Source of the DNA: Mesotaenium endlicherianum
Lineage: Eukaryota > Streptophyta > Zygnematophyceae > Zygnematales > Mesotaeniaceae
NCBI GenBank assembly: GCA_009602735.1
Contig: WELA01010062.1
Span: forward strand, 862 to 64,861
Length of the DNA: 64,000 nt
Reading direction: 5' to 3'
Within the stretch, counting starts at the first letter, position 1. Every line of letters starts with the position of its first letter. Under the pieces are notes generated by a model that saw only the letters and a program-made list of their open reading frames with translations, had not been told where the DNA came from and ran no database searches. The position numbers were made by a program, and so were the translations under genes. Shown one piece after another: positions 24,249-34,016 of the stretch.

Positions 24249-24967
24249 TGTAATGAATCAGTACATTGGTAGTTATAACATTCATTTACATATAATAGTT
24301 AAATATGCTCAGGCTGCTGAACTATAGTTAACATTCAGCCTGCTGGACTTTATAACATAATCACTTTAATGACTCAGCCGGGAGCAGCAGGCTGAAGTCA
24401 ACTTAGGTCAGCTTGCTGACACATTCTTTGACAGCCAGCTGACTTCCGCACTCGGTAGCAGCGAACTGCCCAGATATGCATCTAAGGGTGGTGTGCTAGA
24501 TGAATGGCCAGATGACATCCTTAGGATGGATGGCAATTCGGGATGATGGGAGATGCCGGTGGATTTGGTTTATCGAGGTCCCACCAACGCGGTCAACTCC
24601 CGGGTAGGTGGTGCCATCGCACTGGCCGTTGAATAGTTAACTCATTCCATGTACATATGCTAGGTATTGCTCTCAAGTTCGGCATTCGGAAACGAGGCCA
24701 ACTCTCTCGTACTGCTTACTGAGAGAGATTTGAATCCAAGGCGAGAAACCATTGATACGCACTGTCTCCTAGCCTTGCTTATGTGTGAGTGTATTGATTG
24801 CATTATTGATGCTAATTTACTACCATTTGACTTACGCGAATTGTCCACTGCTAGTGTGTCGTCTTTTGCTGTTTTATCAATTAACAGAAAATGCCATAAA
24901 GATTACTTGCTGATATAAAGATCTTCATTAATTGTTTATTGCCTTTTTAGTAAGTCGATTCATTTCA
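24249..24967 (+). repeat. 3' LTR of copy B
   Basis: It runs from TGTAATGAATCAG to GATTCATTTCA, preceded by the purine-rich AAGTTGGAGGGAT and followed by the target duplication AGTCC. Confidence 0.92.
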
Positions 24968-26160
24968 AGTCCCCCATTCATTGTAGCTGTCACTAAACAA
25001 TTATCGCCATCTTGGTGGACCTTGTCTTTCTAGAGTCTGTCCTGAACCTCTCTTTTCCTCATCTCAATATCATACCTCTCATACAATGTTCTCATCATCT
25101 CTCCATCCATGTCCTTCCTCTTCCTCCAAGCATGTTGCTTTTTGCCCATTTGGTTCCCTACCTACTTACATCCGTCCCCACTCTTTTGAAAGATAAACGC
25201 CCGATAACACTTAACAATTACCCTTAGGTTGCTCTCCTAGAGGCATGCCCCATGTATGCTGCCGCTTGAGATACCTTCCGTCAAGCTGCAAGAGTCGTAA
25301 GGAGTGGTCACGCCCAAGTCATGGTGCTCCCTGGGATAGCCCTTGGCTGCGACCATCTGTGTATGCCCCCCTTGCTTGTGACCTACATCCTTATTTTGAT
25401 ACTGCTGTGGAAATTGCCAACGCTTGGGCATGCCCTGTGCGTGGCACTAAGCACGTTACTGGTGAATATATTTCCCCCTCTTGCTTGCAAGACCCAATCA
25501 ATACGAGCAGTGTCGGTAGTCCTTGATTAGAATTATCATAAAAAGGGGGGAAATGGATCCCCCCACCTTGTTTGCGGGCAGTTGGAATGAACGTCCCGGA
25601 ATTTTGAGCACCCTCTTCGCTACGGACTGGGATACGCTCCCATATAGGCGGGAAAAAATGTGCAACCATCCTGACAGATATCGACTGGCATACGTGCTCT
25701 ATTTGGGGGGCGTTTTGGTGCGCCCCTCCAATTTGGTACCTGTTGGGTATGCGCTTTACTTGGGGGGAAAGTTGGTGCACGTGCCCCGTACACTACCAAA
25801 AAAATGGATACTGTTCAAAGGGGGGAATATTGGTGCATCCCCCCGTGGCTTACCTTAAAGACGGGGTTGGTATTTGTGCAAACGAGGATACGTTTCACAA
25901 TGGTGCACTCCCTTTGATTGGGAACGCATCCCAAAGAGGGGGAAGTAGATGTACCCACCTCACTTGTCATGCGATGATTTCATTCTGGTACGAGAACGTA
26001 AGTTGTTCCACGTGCTGCTGAAAAAGCGCCAGCCGTAAGGTGGATCATCAAGTGGGTCTCGGGGCCTGTCATTGTGGGCCTTTCTGTTGTGCTCCAAGGT
26101 CCCTGCTACACAAAAGAGAGAGCAGCAGCAGTAACAGCAGCGGCGGCCTTAAGGCCACTC
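24968..26160. other. Gene-free region with a diverged relative of the 58-bp minisatellite
   Basis: No gene is supported. From about 25540 to 25960 there are worn units of the type seen at 10070-10540: GGGGATACGCTCC, a G-run, TTGGTGCA, a C-run, TTTGGTACCTGTTGGG. Sequence after both arrays is also related (CACGTGCTGYTG, later GGCCTGTCATTG or GGACTTGTCATTG), so the two loci share an origin larger than the satellite. Confidence 0.6.
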
Positions 26161-26168
26161 ATATTGAG

Positions 26169-26250
26169 CAGGGTTACGTTGTACACCGTACAGCTCGACT
26201 CTTGTACGCTTAAATAAGCGTACTGCGTCAGTGCGCACGTACTAAGCGTA
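26169..26250 (+). repeat. hAT left end with subterminal motifs
   Basis: The terminal CAGGGTTACG is followed by three copies of an 8-mer, TACGCTTA at 26205 and TAAGCGTA at 26215 and 26243. Clustered subterminal 8-mers in hAT elements are known transposase-binding sites. Confidence 0.75.
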
Positions 26251-29200
26251 CGAAATTTTATTACTCGAGCGCGCCGTCCAGTAACGCGTCGACGCCTTCA
26301 CGTCGGGGACCGTAAGCTTAGGTTCACGTGTGAGTTTCAATATAGCGTCGATTGACGGGATAATGAGATGAAAGTACGACAATGTCAGGTTGCTGCTGCA
26401 ACGGCGGGAACTCAGAATTTTTCAAAATTTTACCAAAAGGTGTTCACCAATATTTTTGAAACTGCGAACTTCGCTCATGGATCTTCCTTGCTTGCTGCGA
26501 AGCGCAATGCCACAACCCTCTGAGGCCAAGCCTAAGGGCTACCTACATAACAATTTAGTTGCCCATTTCAGTTCATTCTGCAGCACCATTCAGCCCGTGA
26601 GTTGCATTTCTCGCCTTTCATTCACCTCCATCACTTTGTTGCTGTATGCACTTGCTTGCTGTAGGAGGCGTCAACATGTTGTCTTCACTTCGTGATTCTA
26701 ATGTGCGTGCTTTTCTATATATAATGTACATTCTCGACTGGGTTCACCTCAATAACCTATTTTATCTTGCTTCTTGTAGTCTGTATGCTGCTCAGTATTT
26801 CAGATTTGTATTGTAGTGGTTGCTCTAACAGGTTTTCAAATGTCTCTCAAATTTGTCTTGACCCGTATACTCTTTTGCTTACATTCTATTCAACAGTTGT
26901 GCTTGATATACTTTCAGGGACGTCGACAGAAGAAAGTGGCCGGACATTCATACTGCCACTAGGTCGATTTGCCAATTTGATAAGGTCAGATCTGCTCTTC
27001 CTCTTTGCTTTCTCATTTGTCCTTCCTGTTTGATGATCTTTTAGATTTTTTTTCGTGTAATGGCCTCATTGTTGGATGTTTAGCATTTCAATTGTTACCA
27101 TGTAGAGATGTGTTTGTATACCAAATTAGCATGGTCCAATTGCTCTTATGTGTACTGAATCTTTTGTGCCCTTTGTTTTCTCTGTGTCTTCGGTATAGAA
27201 GGTTTTGGAAGCTCAACTCTACTGTCCTCCTACACGTGCATCAGGTACTTGGGTATGTCTTGTTGTTGATGGCTGCTCTCTTGCTTGCCTGCTCACGTGC
27301 TGCTGTTATTTTGCTTTCCTATTGCTGCTTTTTCTCTTTCTAGCTGTTGTGTCTTTGCTTTCCGGTTGCTAACCTCATGCTCTTGTCCTTCTCTGCCTCT
27401 GCTCTTTTGCTTTCTGGCTGCTGTGTCTTTGCCTTCCAATTGCTGCTGTGACGCTCTTTTGCTTTCTTATAGCTGCTTTCTTGCTTTCCTGCTGCTAGTC
27501 TGATGCTCTTTTGCTTCTCTGCTTGTGCTCTTTTGCTGTCCTGCTGCTGCCTGCTTGCTAACCTGTTGGATCTCTTGCTCTTTTCCTTTCTTGCTGCTGC
27601 TTTTGTGCCTTCCTGCTGATGCTCTATTGCTTTTCTGTTGATGCTCTGATGCTCTATTGCTCTATTGCGCGGGCAGGCCAAAAAGAGCAACACGGCAGCC
27701 CTTGCACCTACCAACACGGCACAGCCATCCAAGTCCTTTATTGGGTTCGTTGCCCCCCCCCCCTTTTCTTCCATCATTCATGCTATCTTTTGTGGCCTGC
27801 CTTGTTCTTTATGCTCGTTTCTTCTGCGTGCTCTCTGTGCTGTCTCCTTGTGCTTGCTTGTTTGTAACCTGTCGCTTACGGCTATTTGTATGTTGCATTG
27901 GTTTACAACTTTGTCTTCTTGTTTGTCTTGTATGAAGCATGGAAACACAGAAAGGAGTTGATAGACCCCCTTGTGCCTATCGATGTGTGCGCCTATTGTC
28001 GCGTGAGTGACCTCAACACGTGGACAGGTGCCTCAACCCTCCCTCCTTCCTGTTTCCCGCTCTCTCTTGTGTCCCTTGTTTGCTCTTGTCGGGCCTGGCT
28101 GCCAGCCCCTTGCGTGCTTTTGTGGGGCTGGCTGCCAGCCCTTTGCGTGCTGTTTGAGGGTTTTAGTCGGGACGGGCTGGCTGCCCCTTGCTTGCTGTTT
28201 TAGACTTTTAGTTGGGGTTGGCTGCTGTTGTGCTTGCTCTTGTCGGGGCTGGCGGCCAACCCTGTGCGTGCTCCTGCCAGGACTGGCTGCCAGCCCCGTG
28301 CTTGCTTTTGTTGGGGCTGGCTGCCAACCCCTTGCTTGCTGCTGTTGGGGCTGGCGGCCAGCCCGTGCTTGCTGGTTTAGGGTTTAGTCGGGGCGGGCTT
28401 GCTTGCTGTTTTACGGTCTTAGTTGGGGCTTGCTGCTGTCGTGCTTGCTCCTGTCGGGGCTGGCGGCCAACCCCGTGCGTGATCTTGTTGGGGCTGGCTG
28501 CGAGCCCCGTGCTTGCTCTTGTTGGGGCTGGCTGCCAGCCCCTTGCTTGCTGCTGTTGGGGCTGGCGGCCAGCCCGTGCTTGCTGTTTTAGGATTTAGTT
28601 GGGGCGGGCTTGCTTGCTATTTTAGGATCTTAGTTGGAGCTGGCTGCTGTCCTGCTTGCTCGTGTCGAGGCTGGCGGCCAACCCCGTGCGTGCACTTGTT
28701 GGGGCTAGCTGCCAGCCCCTTGCTTGCTGCTGTTGGGGCTGGTGGCCAGCCCGTGCTTGCTGTTTTAGGGTCTTAGTTGGGGCTGGCTATTGTCCTGCTT
28801 GCTCCTGTTGGGGCTGGCGGCCAACCCCGTGCGTGCTCTTGTCGCGGCTGGCTGCCAGCCCCGTGCATGCTCTTGTCGGGGGCTAGCACGCACGGGGTTG
28901 GCCGCCCGCCCCGTGCATGCTCTTGTCGGGGCTGGCTGCCAGCCCCTTGTTTGCTGCTCTTGGAGCTAGCGGCCAGCCCGTGCTTGCTGTATTAGTGTCT
29001 TAGTTGGGGCCTGCTGTTGTCGTGCTTGCTCCTGTCGGGGCTGACGGCCAACTCTGTGCGTGCTCCTGTCAGGGCTGGCTGCCAGCCCTGTGCTTGCTAC
29101 TGTCAGGGCTGGCCGCTAGCCCCTTGCTTGCTGTTTTAGGGTTGTATTTGGGGCGGGCTGCTTGCCCCTTGCTTGCTTTTGTTGGGGTTGCCTGCTCTCT

Positions 29201-29296
29201 TGTGTGCCTATTGTTGCGTTTTTGCTTGTTTAAATGGCATTTGAATGGCATCTTATTATGTCTTTTACAAGTTGTTACTGTACTTCGTTATTGCAG
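26251..29296 (+). other. Long 5' region of the hAT element
   Basis: About 3 kb lie between the left end and the transposase start. Bases 27250-27660 are a degenerate pyrimidine-rich repeat (TTGCTTTCCTGCTGCT type). The region ends in a good splice acceptor (TTATTGCAG at 29288-29296) 14 bases before the transposase ATG, so much of it may be 5' leader and intron. I see no protein domain in it. Confidence 0.5.
28080..29200 (+). repeat. GC-rich hairpin minisatellite inside the hAT element
   Basis: About 20 occurrences of GGGGCTGGCTGCCAGCCCC or close variants are separated by TGCTTGCTSTTGTT-type spacers of 15-20 bases. The core is a near-perfect palindrome. A higher-order unit of about 215 bp is visible, beginning at TTTAGTYGGGGCGGGCTTGC near 28380 and again near 28597. 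Frames across it give repetitive Ala/Cys/Leu/Gly peptides and are not credible genes. Confidence 0.9.
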
Positions 29297-29310
29297 GTTT
29301 CACGCGCATC

Positions 29311-32300
29311 ATGTCTCAACCATGCACTTCGTCTGGAGCAACGCTTGGTGGAATGAGGGCGTTCACTGCAGCGTTAATCGCTCGTCTTCCTTCTAGGGCA
29401 GTTGCTGCAAGGTCTGGTCCAAAGTGGGGCTATGTGACCATCGTTGTGAAAGCCAAGTCCAAGAATTCATATGCGAAGGTGAAGTGCAGCTACTGCCCCA
29501 GGGAGTTTACCGGTGGAGTCACACGGATTCGTGGCCATTCTACAGGAGGCTGTAAGGATGTTAGTCAGTGTGAGGATGTTCCCGTTGAAGTCCTAGATCT
29601 CATGATTAGCCGTAGCAACGGTATGGCTAATTCTCTATTAGGAACGCGACGTAGGAAGAGTGTCATACAAGCTGCACGAAAGCGCGTGAATGAATGGGGT
29701 TGTGCAAGTGCTGGAGAGTCCCCCTCCTTAGGCTGGGAGTCAGGGCAGACCTCTATAAGTGACATGTGCCAGAAGATGAATGCTGATGCTGTTCATGAGA
29801 CTGTCGCCCGCTTCTTCTATGGCACTGGTTGCTCATTCAATGTTGCTCATAGTGACTTCTTTAGGGACATGTTGGTTGCTGTCAGTAAGTACACCCAAGA
29901 AACGGGTCTAGTGTATGTCCCGATGAAGGATAAGCCTCTCGAAAGTACCCTACTAGATAAAGAGGTGTCGAAGATAGAGGCTTGGGAGAAGAAACAAAAA
30001 AAGGGACTACCACAGATGGGTTGTAGCATTGTTGCAGATGGGTGGATCGATCCATGCGGGCACCCTCTTCTTAACGTGCTTATGGTTATGGGAGGCATTG
30101 AAATGTTCATGGATGCTATCAACACTGAGGGTGAAAGGAAAACGGGTGAGTACATTGGTAGCCACCTGCTTGCGGCCGTGGAGAAAATAGGGGCCGATCA
30201 TGTCGTANCCGTACAGCTTTGCATTGACTCTGCAGCTAACATTGTAGCTGGTTGTAATGTGGTTCGTGAGAAACACCCGCACATATATTGGACACCTTGT
30301 GCTGCTCATATTTTGGACCTGCTGTTGAAAGACATAGGAAAGGTGAAAGAGCTAGAGGGCATAATCAATAGCTTCAAGCACTTGGTCCAGTTTGTTGCAA
30401 ACCACCACATGCCTAACGCTCTTTACCGTGAGCATGGGGCAAGGCTTGAGAATAAACTAGAGTTGTTGAAGCCAGGACCCACGAGGTTTGCTAGTAACTT
30501 CCTTTGCTTGCAACGACTCATTGTTGTGAGGGATACCTTACAAGCTATGGTGTCTGACAGAAGATGGCTGGAGTGGGCAGCAAAGAACGGTTGTGTAGGT
30601 GAGGCAACGAAGATTAGAGACCTAGTTTGCGACAATGGAACTTTGGGAGCGAGTGAAGGTATGGGTAGCCGTGTGTGAGTCGATTGTAGTTCTCCTTCGA
30701 CTAGTTGACTCTCCACAACCTTCTCTAGGGAAGATTTGGGCTCGCATGAGTGCCATTAAAGAGCATGTGCATGAGGTTGTAGGACTCAAACCAACACAAA
30801 TAACTCAAGTTAAGAAGGATGTGAAGGCTCGCTGGGACCAGCTTCACAGCCCCCTGCATTCTGCAGGTAAAAGTCTATTTTGATGTTATTCATCTTTTTT
30901 GCTTGGCGGCTGGCGTTCTCTTGCATGCTTGTTACTGTGTGCTGGTCATTGTTATTGTTATTGTCATTGTCATTGTTGTGCTTGCTATTGTTATTGCTCT
31001 CTGTTTTGTGAAATGCATTGTGTTGTCATATATGTCGTGCGTTACGAGGTCGAGTGCGCACCATAGGCATAAGCAACACATCATAGGCAAGCAGGCTTTG
31101 CTGCAATGGAGTCTATAATACATGTGGCGTTATAGCCAAAAAGGGAGTCAAGTCGAAAATATTTTAATTAAGGAATGTGTACTCTCCAGAGTGAGCACCT
31201 CAAGACTGTAATCTGGTAAGAAAACAACTAATGAAGTATGGCCCAAAAGATCACTGGAAGCACATCATGATCTTCAGAGTAGTCCTATGGCAAGGGCTTA
31301 AGCTGTGACTTTGCTCACCACTTGTGAAGTTCTTCAAGTGACTGGAAGCCAGGAGGGCTTGCTCTTCACAAGAGAGTAACTAACTGGTCCTGAAAACACA
31401 AGAGATAAAAGTGTAAGCTTTACTGATAATCTCTGTTACTTACACCTGGTATAATGGACTTCTAAAAGATGTCTCTTCTAGGGACATCTCTTAGTACTTA
31501 TACTCCTGGAAGTCCGGCGGGGTATGCGGCGGATCTAGTGCATGTAGTCACTCTAGGAGGCTCTCCTATGTCCACTAATGTGTATAAGGCATGTACTAGC
31601 ACTCCTATAGGCTAAGCATAACTCAAACCAATCAAAGCAAGGTGCGTAGGATATGCTACGTGTCCCTCATTGGCCGAGCTTACCTTGGGTGATTCTACCT
31701 AGATAGCGCCTCAAAAGTGGATCTGGAAATTGAGGAAGCTTCCTCTAGGAGTAGGTGATGCAGTCACCAAGTTATAGCCTCAATGATGCACATATACTAT
31801 GGAGTTGCAAAGCTTATGTAGGCTAAGGGGCTCACGGATTTGTGCGCACAAAGCTTGGGGTCACGAAGAGCCAACAATGTCACCTTTGGGGACATTGAGT
31901 CACAAATTGGGCCTTGGGAAAGTTTCGCTAGGGACCGGTAGGTGACGCGGACTAGATCGCACCTATCTCGCTCGATACTTGACCAAATGACGCGAAATTG
32001 GTGCCATTCGGAAGATGCTTCGACGCGCTACACGTTGGTAACTTGGAAATCTAAAAAAGGTCAACATACGGATGCGTAAAGTCAATGCAACGTCGGCCTT
32101 CCTAGGTTGATGTTCCGCACATGTGGAGCTTGGTTTTATACGACAACCTCGACTCAATAAATCATGACATATACTAAGTTTTACTTCTTGACTTTGTTTG
32201 ACTATAGGCTACTATCTGGACCCCGAGTTCCAAGACCATGAGTCTTGGGCAATTGAGAAGTGTCTACTAATCAATTGGTCGTACGTGCGGAATACCCTTG

Positions 32301-32838
32301 TTGGAGGAAGTGTGCTTGACCGAGCGTTAGTGGATCGAGAGTTGGCGCTCTACCGGCAGAGCAGTGACATTTTTGGCGATGATGTTTGCAAGGCTAATAA
32401 GACCATGATGCCTGCCCACAAGTGGTGGGAAACATACGGAAGTCATTGTCCTAATCTTCAGCTTCTTGCCATGAGAATATTGTCACAACCCGGTTCAGCA
32501 GCTGCATGTGAGAGAAATTGGTCTGAGTACGGGTTTGTTTATAGTCCACTTCGCAATAGGCTGCTCCCTACTAGTTAGTGTATGTGCATTCTATGTTGAG
32601 ACTTCAGGAGAAGAGTCTGGACTTCCTTGGACCAAGTGTCGGCGCGACTCCATGGGTTGAAGAAGCGGAGTTCTTGGAGACACCTGAAGAGGAGGATCTC
32701 AATCTTGCCATGCATGTCTCGTTGAGTGAGGAAGAGGAGATGGAGGTAGAGGAAGAGGAGGTAGAGGAAGAGGAGGCGGAGGAGCGACCTAGTGTTTTTG
32801 CTCCAGTAAGAAGAAGGCCAAGAGCGATTGGTTACTAG
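29311..32838 (+). pseudogene. hAT transposase, BED zinc finger and hATC dimerisation domain
   Basis: The gene encodes the transposase that cuts and joins the hAT ends. From the ATG at 29311, a BED-type finger is seen (C59, C62, H76, C81), then the catalytic RNase H-like fold (GCSIVADGWIDP, CIDSAANIVAGC, WTPCAAHILDLLLKDIG) and, near the end, the hATC dimerisation domain (PAHKWWETYGSHCPNLQLLA, GSAAACERNWSEYGFVYS). An intron fits at 30867-32207 (CAG/GTAAAAG to ACTATAG/GC), giving HSAGYYLDPEF across the join. The tail is very acidic (EEEEMEVEEEEVEEEE). The frame shifts near 30640 and again near 32570 and one base is unresolved at 30207, so this is probably a dead copy unless these are sequencing errors. 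Confidence 0.85.
31033..32169 (-). repeat. 1.14-kb LTR-like repeat inserted in the hAT transposase intron
   Basis: A copy of the 1593-2740 repeat in the opposite orientation, from TGTCGTGCG to AATCATGACA on plus. The flanks share TATA, up to CATATA if the ends are shifted, so the target duplication is not cleanly defined. It sits wholly inside the 30867-32207 intron and does not enter the coding exons. The intron without it is about 200 bases. Hexamer runs (TTGTTA/TTGTCA) lie in the intron at 30948-30995. Confidence 0.75.
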
Positions 32839-32949
32839 ATGTGTCAGTCAGCTAACTTGTATGTACTAGAGGTAGCATGTACATATTAGAGAAAATGGAG
32901 GTTGAGAAAATGAATATATTTGAAATGAATTTTGTGTGCTCTATGACTT

Positions 32950-33405
32950 CATGGAATGTTGTACTTTGTGAATGACTTACATGTTATTAATTACCTCTAA
33001 CCTCTTATTCATGCTTGCAAAGAGTATGAATCATGATTATACTTCTACAATAAAGCTTATTTTACTCGTTTAAGAAGTAATCATACTCCTAAGTATTCTT
33101 ATTGAATCAATTACCTAGTTAGAATGTATAGAAAGCATGCTCTGCTAAGTGGCCCTCCCAGTGTTAGTGAGAAAAAGAGAGTACAAAAATAATCCTTAGT
33201 CTAACTTCAGTCACTCTTGAATGTGGCATTTATAAGAACTTCTTAGTTGTTACACATGCTTGCTAAGATTTTGAGTTATATTTATACATCTTCATTGAAG
33301 CTTGTTTTACTCGATTAAGAAGTAATGATACTGCTAAATGTTCTAATTCAACAAATAAATAAGTTAGGAAGTACAAAAAACAACTCTGCTAAGCGGCCCT
33401 CCCAG
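32950..33405 (+). repeat. Two diverged tandem units of about 240 bp in the hAT 3' region
   Basis: Two blocks share AAGCTTRTTTTACTCGWTTA, AGAAGTAATSATACTSCTAA and end in TCTGCTAAGYGGCCCTCCCA (about 33143 and 33386). They are non-coding and unlike the transposase. The same ending string recurs at 7261 in the LTR of the second Ty3 family. Confidence 0.65.
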
Positions 33406-33499
33406 CTTTGGCATGATTGATTGTCGTCGAGATAGAACATGGACAAAGCAATTAAGACATATTGAATTGGACAACAGTAATGCCAAACGTTATAAAGTA

Positions 33500-33660
33500 C
33501 TTGGAATGAAAAATGGTACGGGGGTTCGAACCCGACGGCTGGCGCTCGGGGCCATCCAAATAGTCGAATTTTGTGATTCACTTTCCGCCAATCGTTTCAG
33601 CGATGCTAGGTAACTAATTGAACTAAAAGCCATTTTGTTTATGAAACGTACATGACTGGC
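33500..33660 (-). other. tRNA-like A and B boxes, possible SINE remnant
   Basis: On minus there is TAGTTCAATTAGTTA, close to a tRNA A box and D-loop, and about 65 bases further a perfect B box in GGGTTCGAACCC. The boxes are further apart than in a normal tRNA, so a tRNA-derived repeat or an intron-bearing pseudogene is more likely than a working tRNA. Confidence 0.3.
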
Positions 33661-33910
33661 CGGGTAGTTCTTAACCTTGCACCCGGCGGCGGGTGCTCAA
33701 ATTTGCTTGCTTACATCTCGAAACAGACGAAGCTCAAAATAATTTTTGAAATTGTTGCCGTAATCCGGGCAGAGAACAATTCCGTAATTGCCCGAAAAAA
33801 ATACCGGCCATTTTGAACAAAATAAACTGTCTGACATGACATGCTTTTTTTACACGCGCGACCGACATGTAACGTCACTGTACGTCGACGCCGTCATGAC
33901 GTTGGCGTAC

Positions 33911-34008
33911 TAAGCGTATTAAGCGAACTAGTCCATTTTTTTGAACACCGATCTAAGCGAACTAGCGTATCAGTCAAACTAAGCGTACAGACGTACGGCG
34001 TAACTCTG
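33911..34008 (+). repeat. hAT right end with subterminal motifs
   Basis: TAAGCGTA or TAAGCGAA occurs at 33911, 33920, 33954 and 33980 before the terminal CGTAACTCTG. The same 8-mer family occurs at the left end. Confidence 0.75.
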
Positions 34009-34016
34009 ATATTGAT

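Larger units (their letters stand above)
11645..24967 (+). mobile_element. Chromovirus copy B (Ty3/gypsy), host of nested element C
   Basis: A two-LTR element with a perfect 5-bp target duplication AGTCC (11640-11644 and 24968-24972). In order it holds a 5' LTR, a primer site, gag, pol remnants, ORF3 (split by element C) and a 3' LTR. Without C it is about 6.6 kb, against 8.8 kb for copy D, so it is not complete. Its LTRs differ from each other more than those of C do, so it is the older element. A fossil with several breaks in gag-pol. Confidence 0.92.
26169..34008 (+). mobile_element. hAT DNA transposon, autonomous-type but worn
   Basis: The ends read CAGGGTTACG at the left (26169) and CGTAACTCTG at the right (34008), imperfect terminal inverted repeats of the hAT type. 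They are flanked by an 8-bp target duplication with one mismatch, ATATTGAG (26161-26168) and ATATTGAT (34009-34016), the length hAT elements make. Inside are subterminal TAAGCGTA motifs, a long 5' region with satellites, the transposase gene and a non-coding 3' part. The length is 7840 bp including a 1137-bp LTR-like insertion. It excises and reinserts as DNA through its transposase; the visible frameshifts suggest it is no longer autonomous. Confidence 0.88.

Noticed and set aside
27340-27777. A minus-strand 145-codon Lys/Gln/Ser/Glu-rich frame
   Set aside because: It is the complement of a degenerate pyrimidine-rich tandem repeat and has no domain.
28007-29396. Multiple frames of 60-130 codons with Ala/Cys/Leu/Gly repeats
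   Set aside because: They follow the hairpin minisatellite in every frame and share no conserved reading frame between units.
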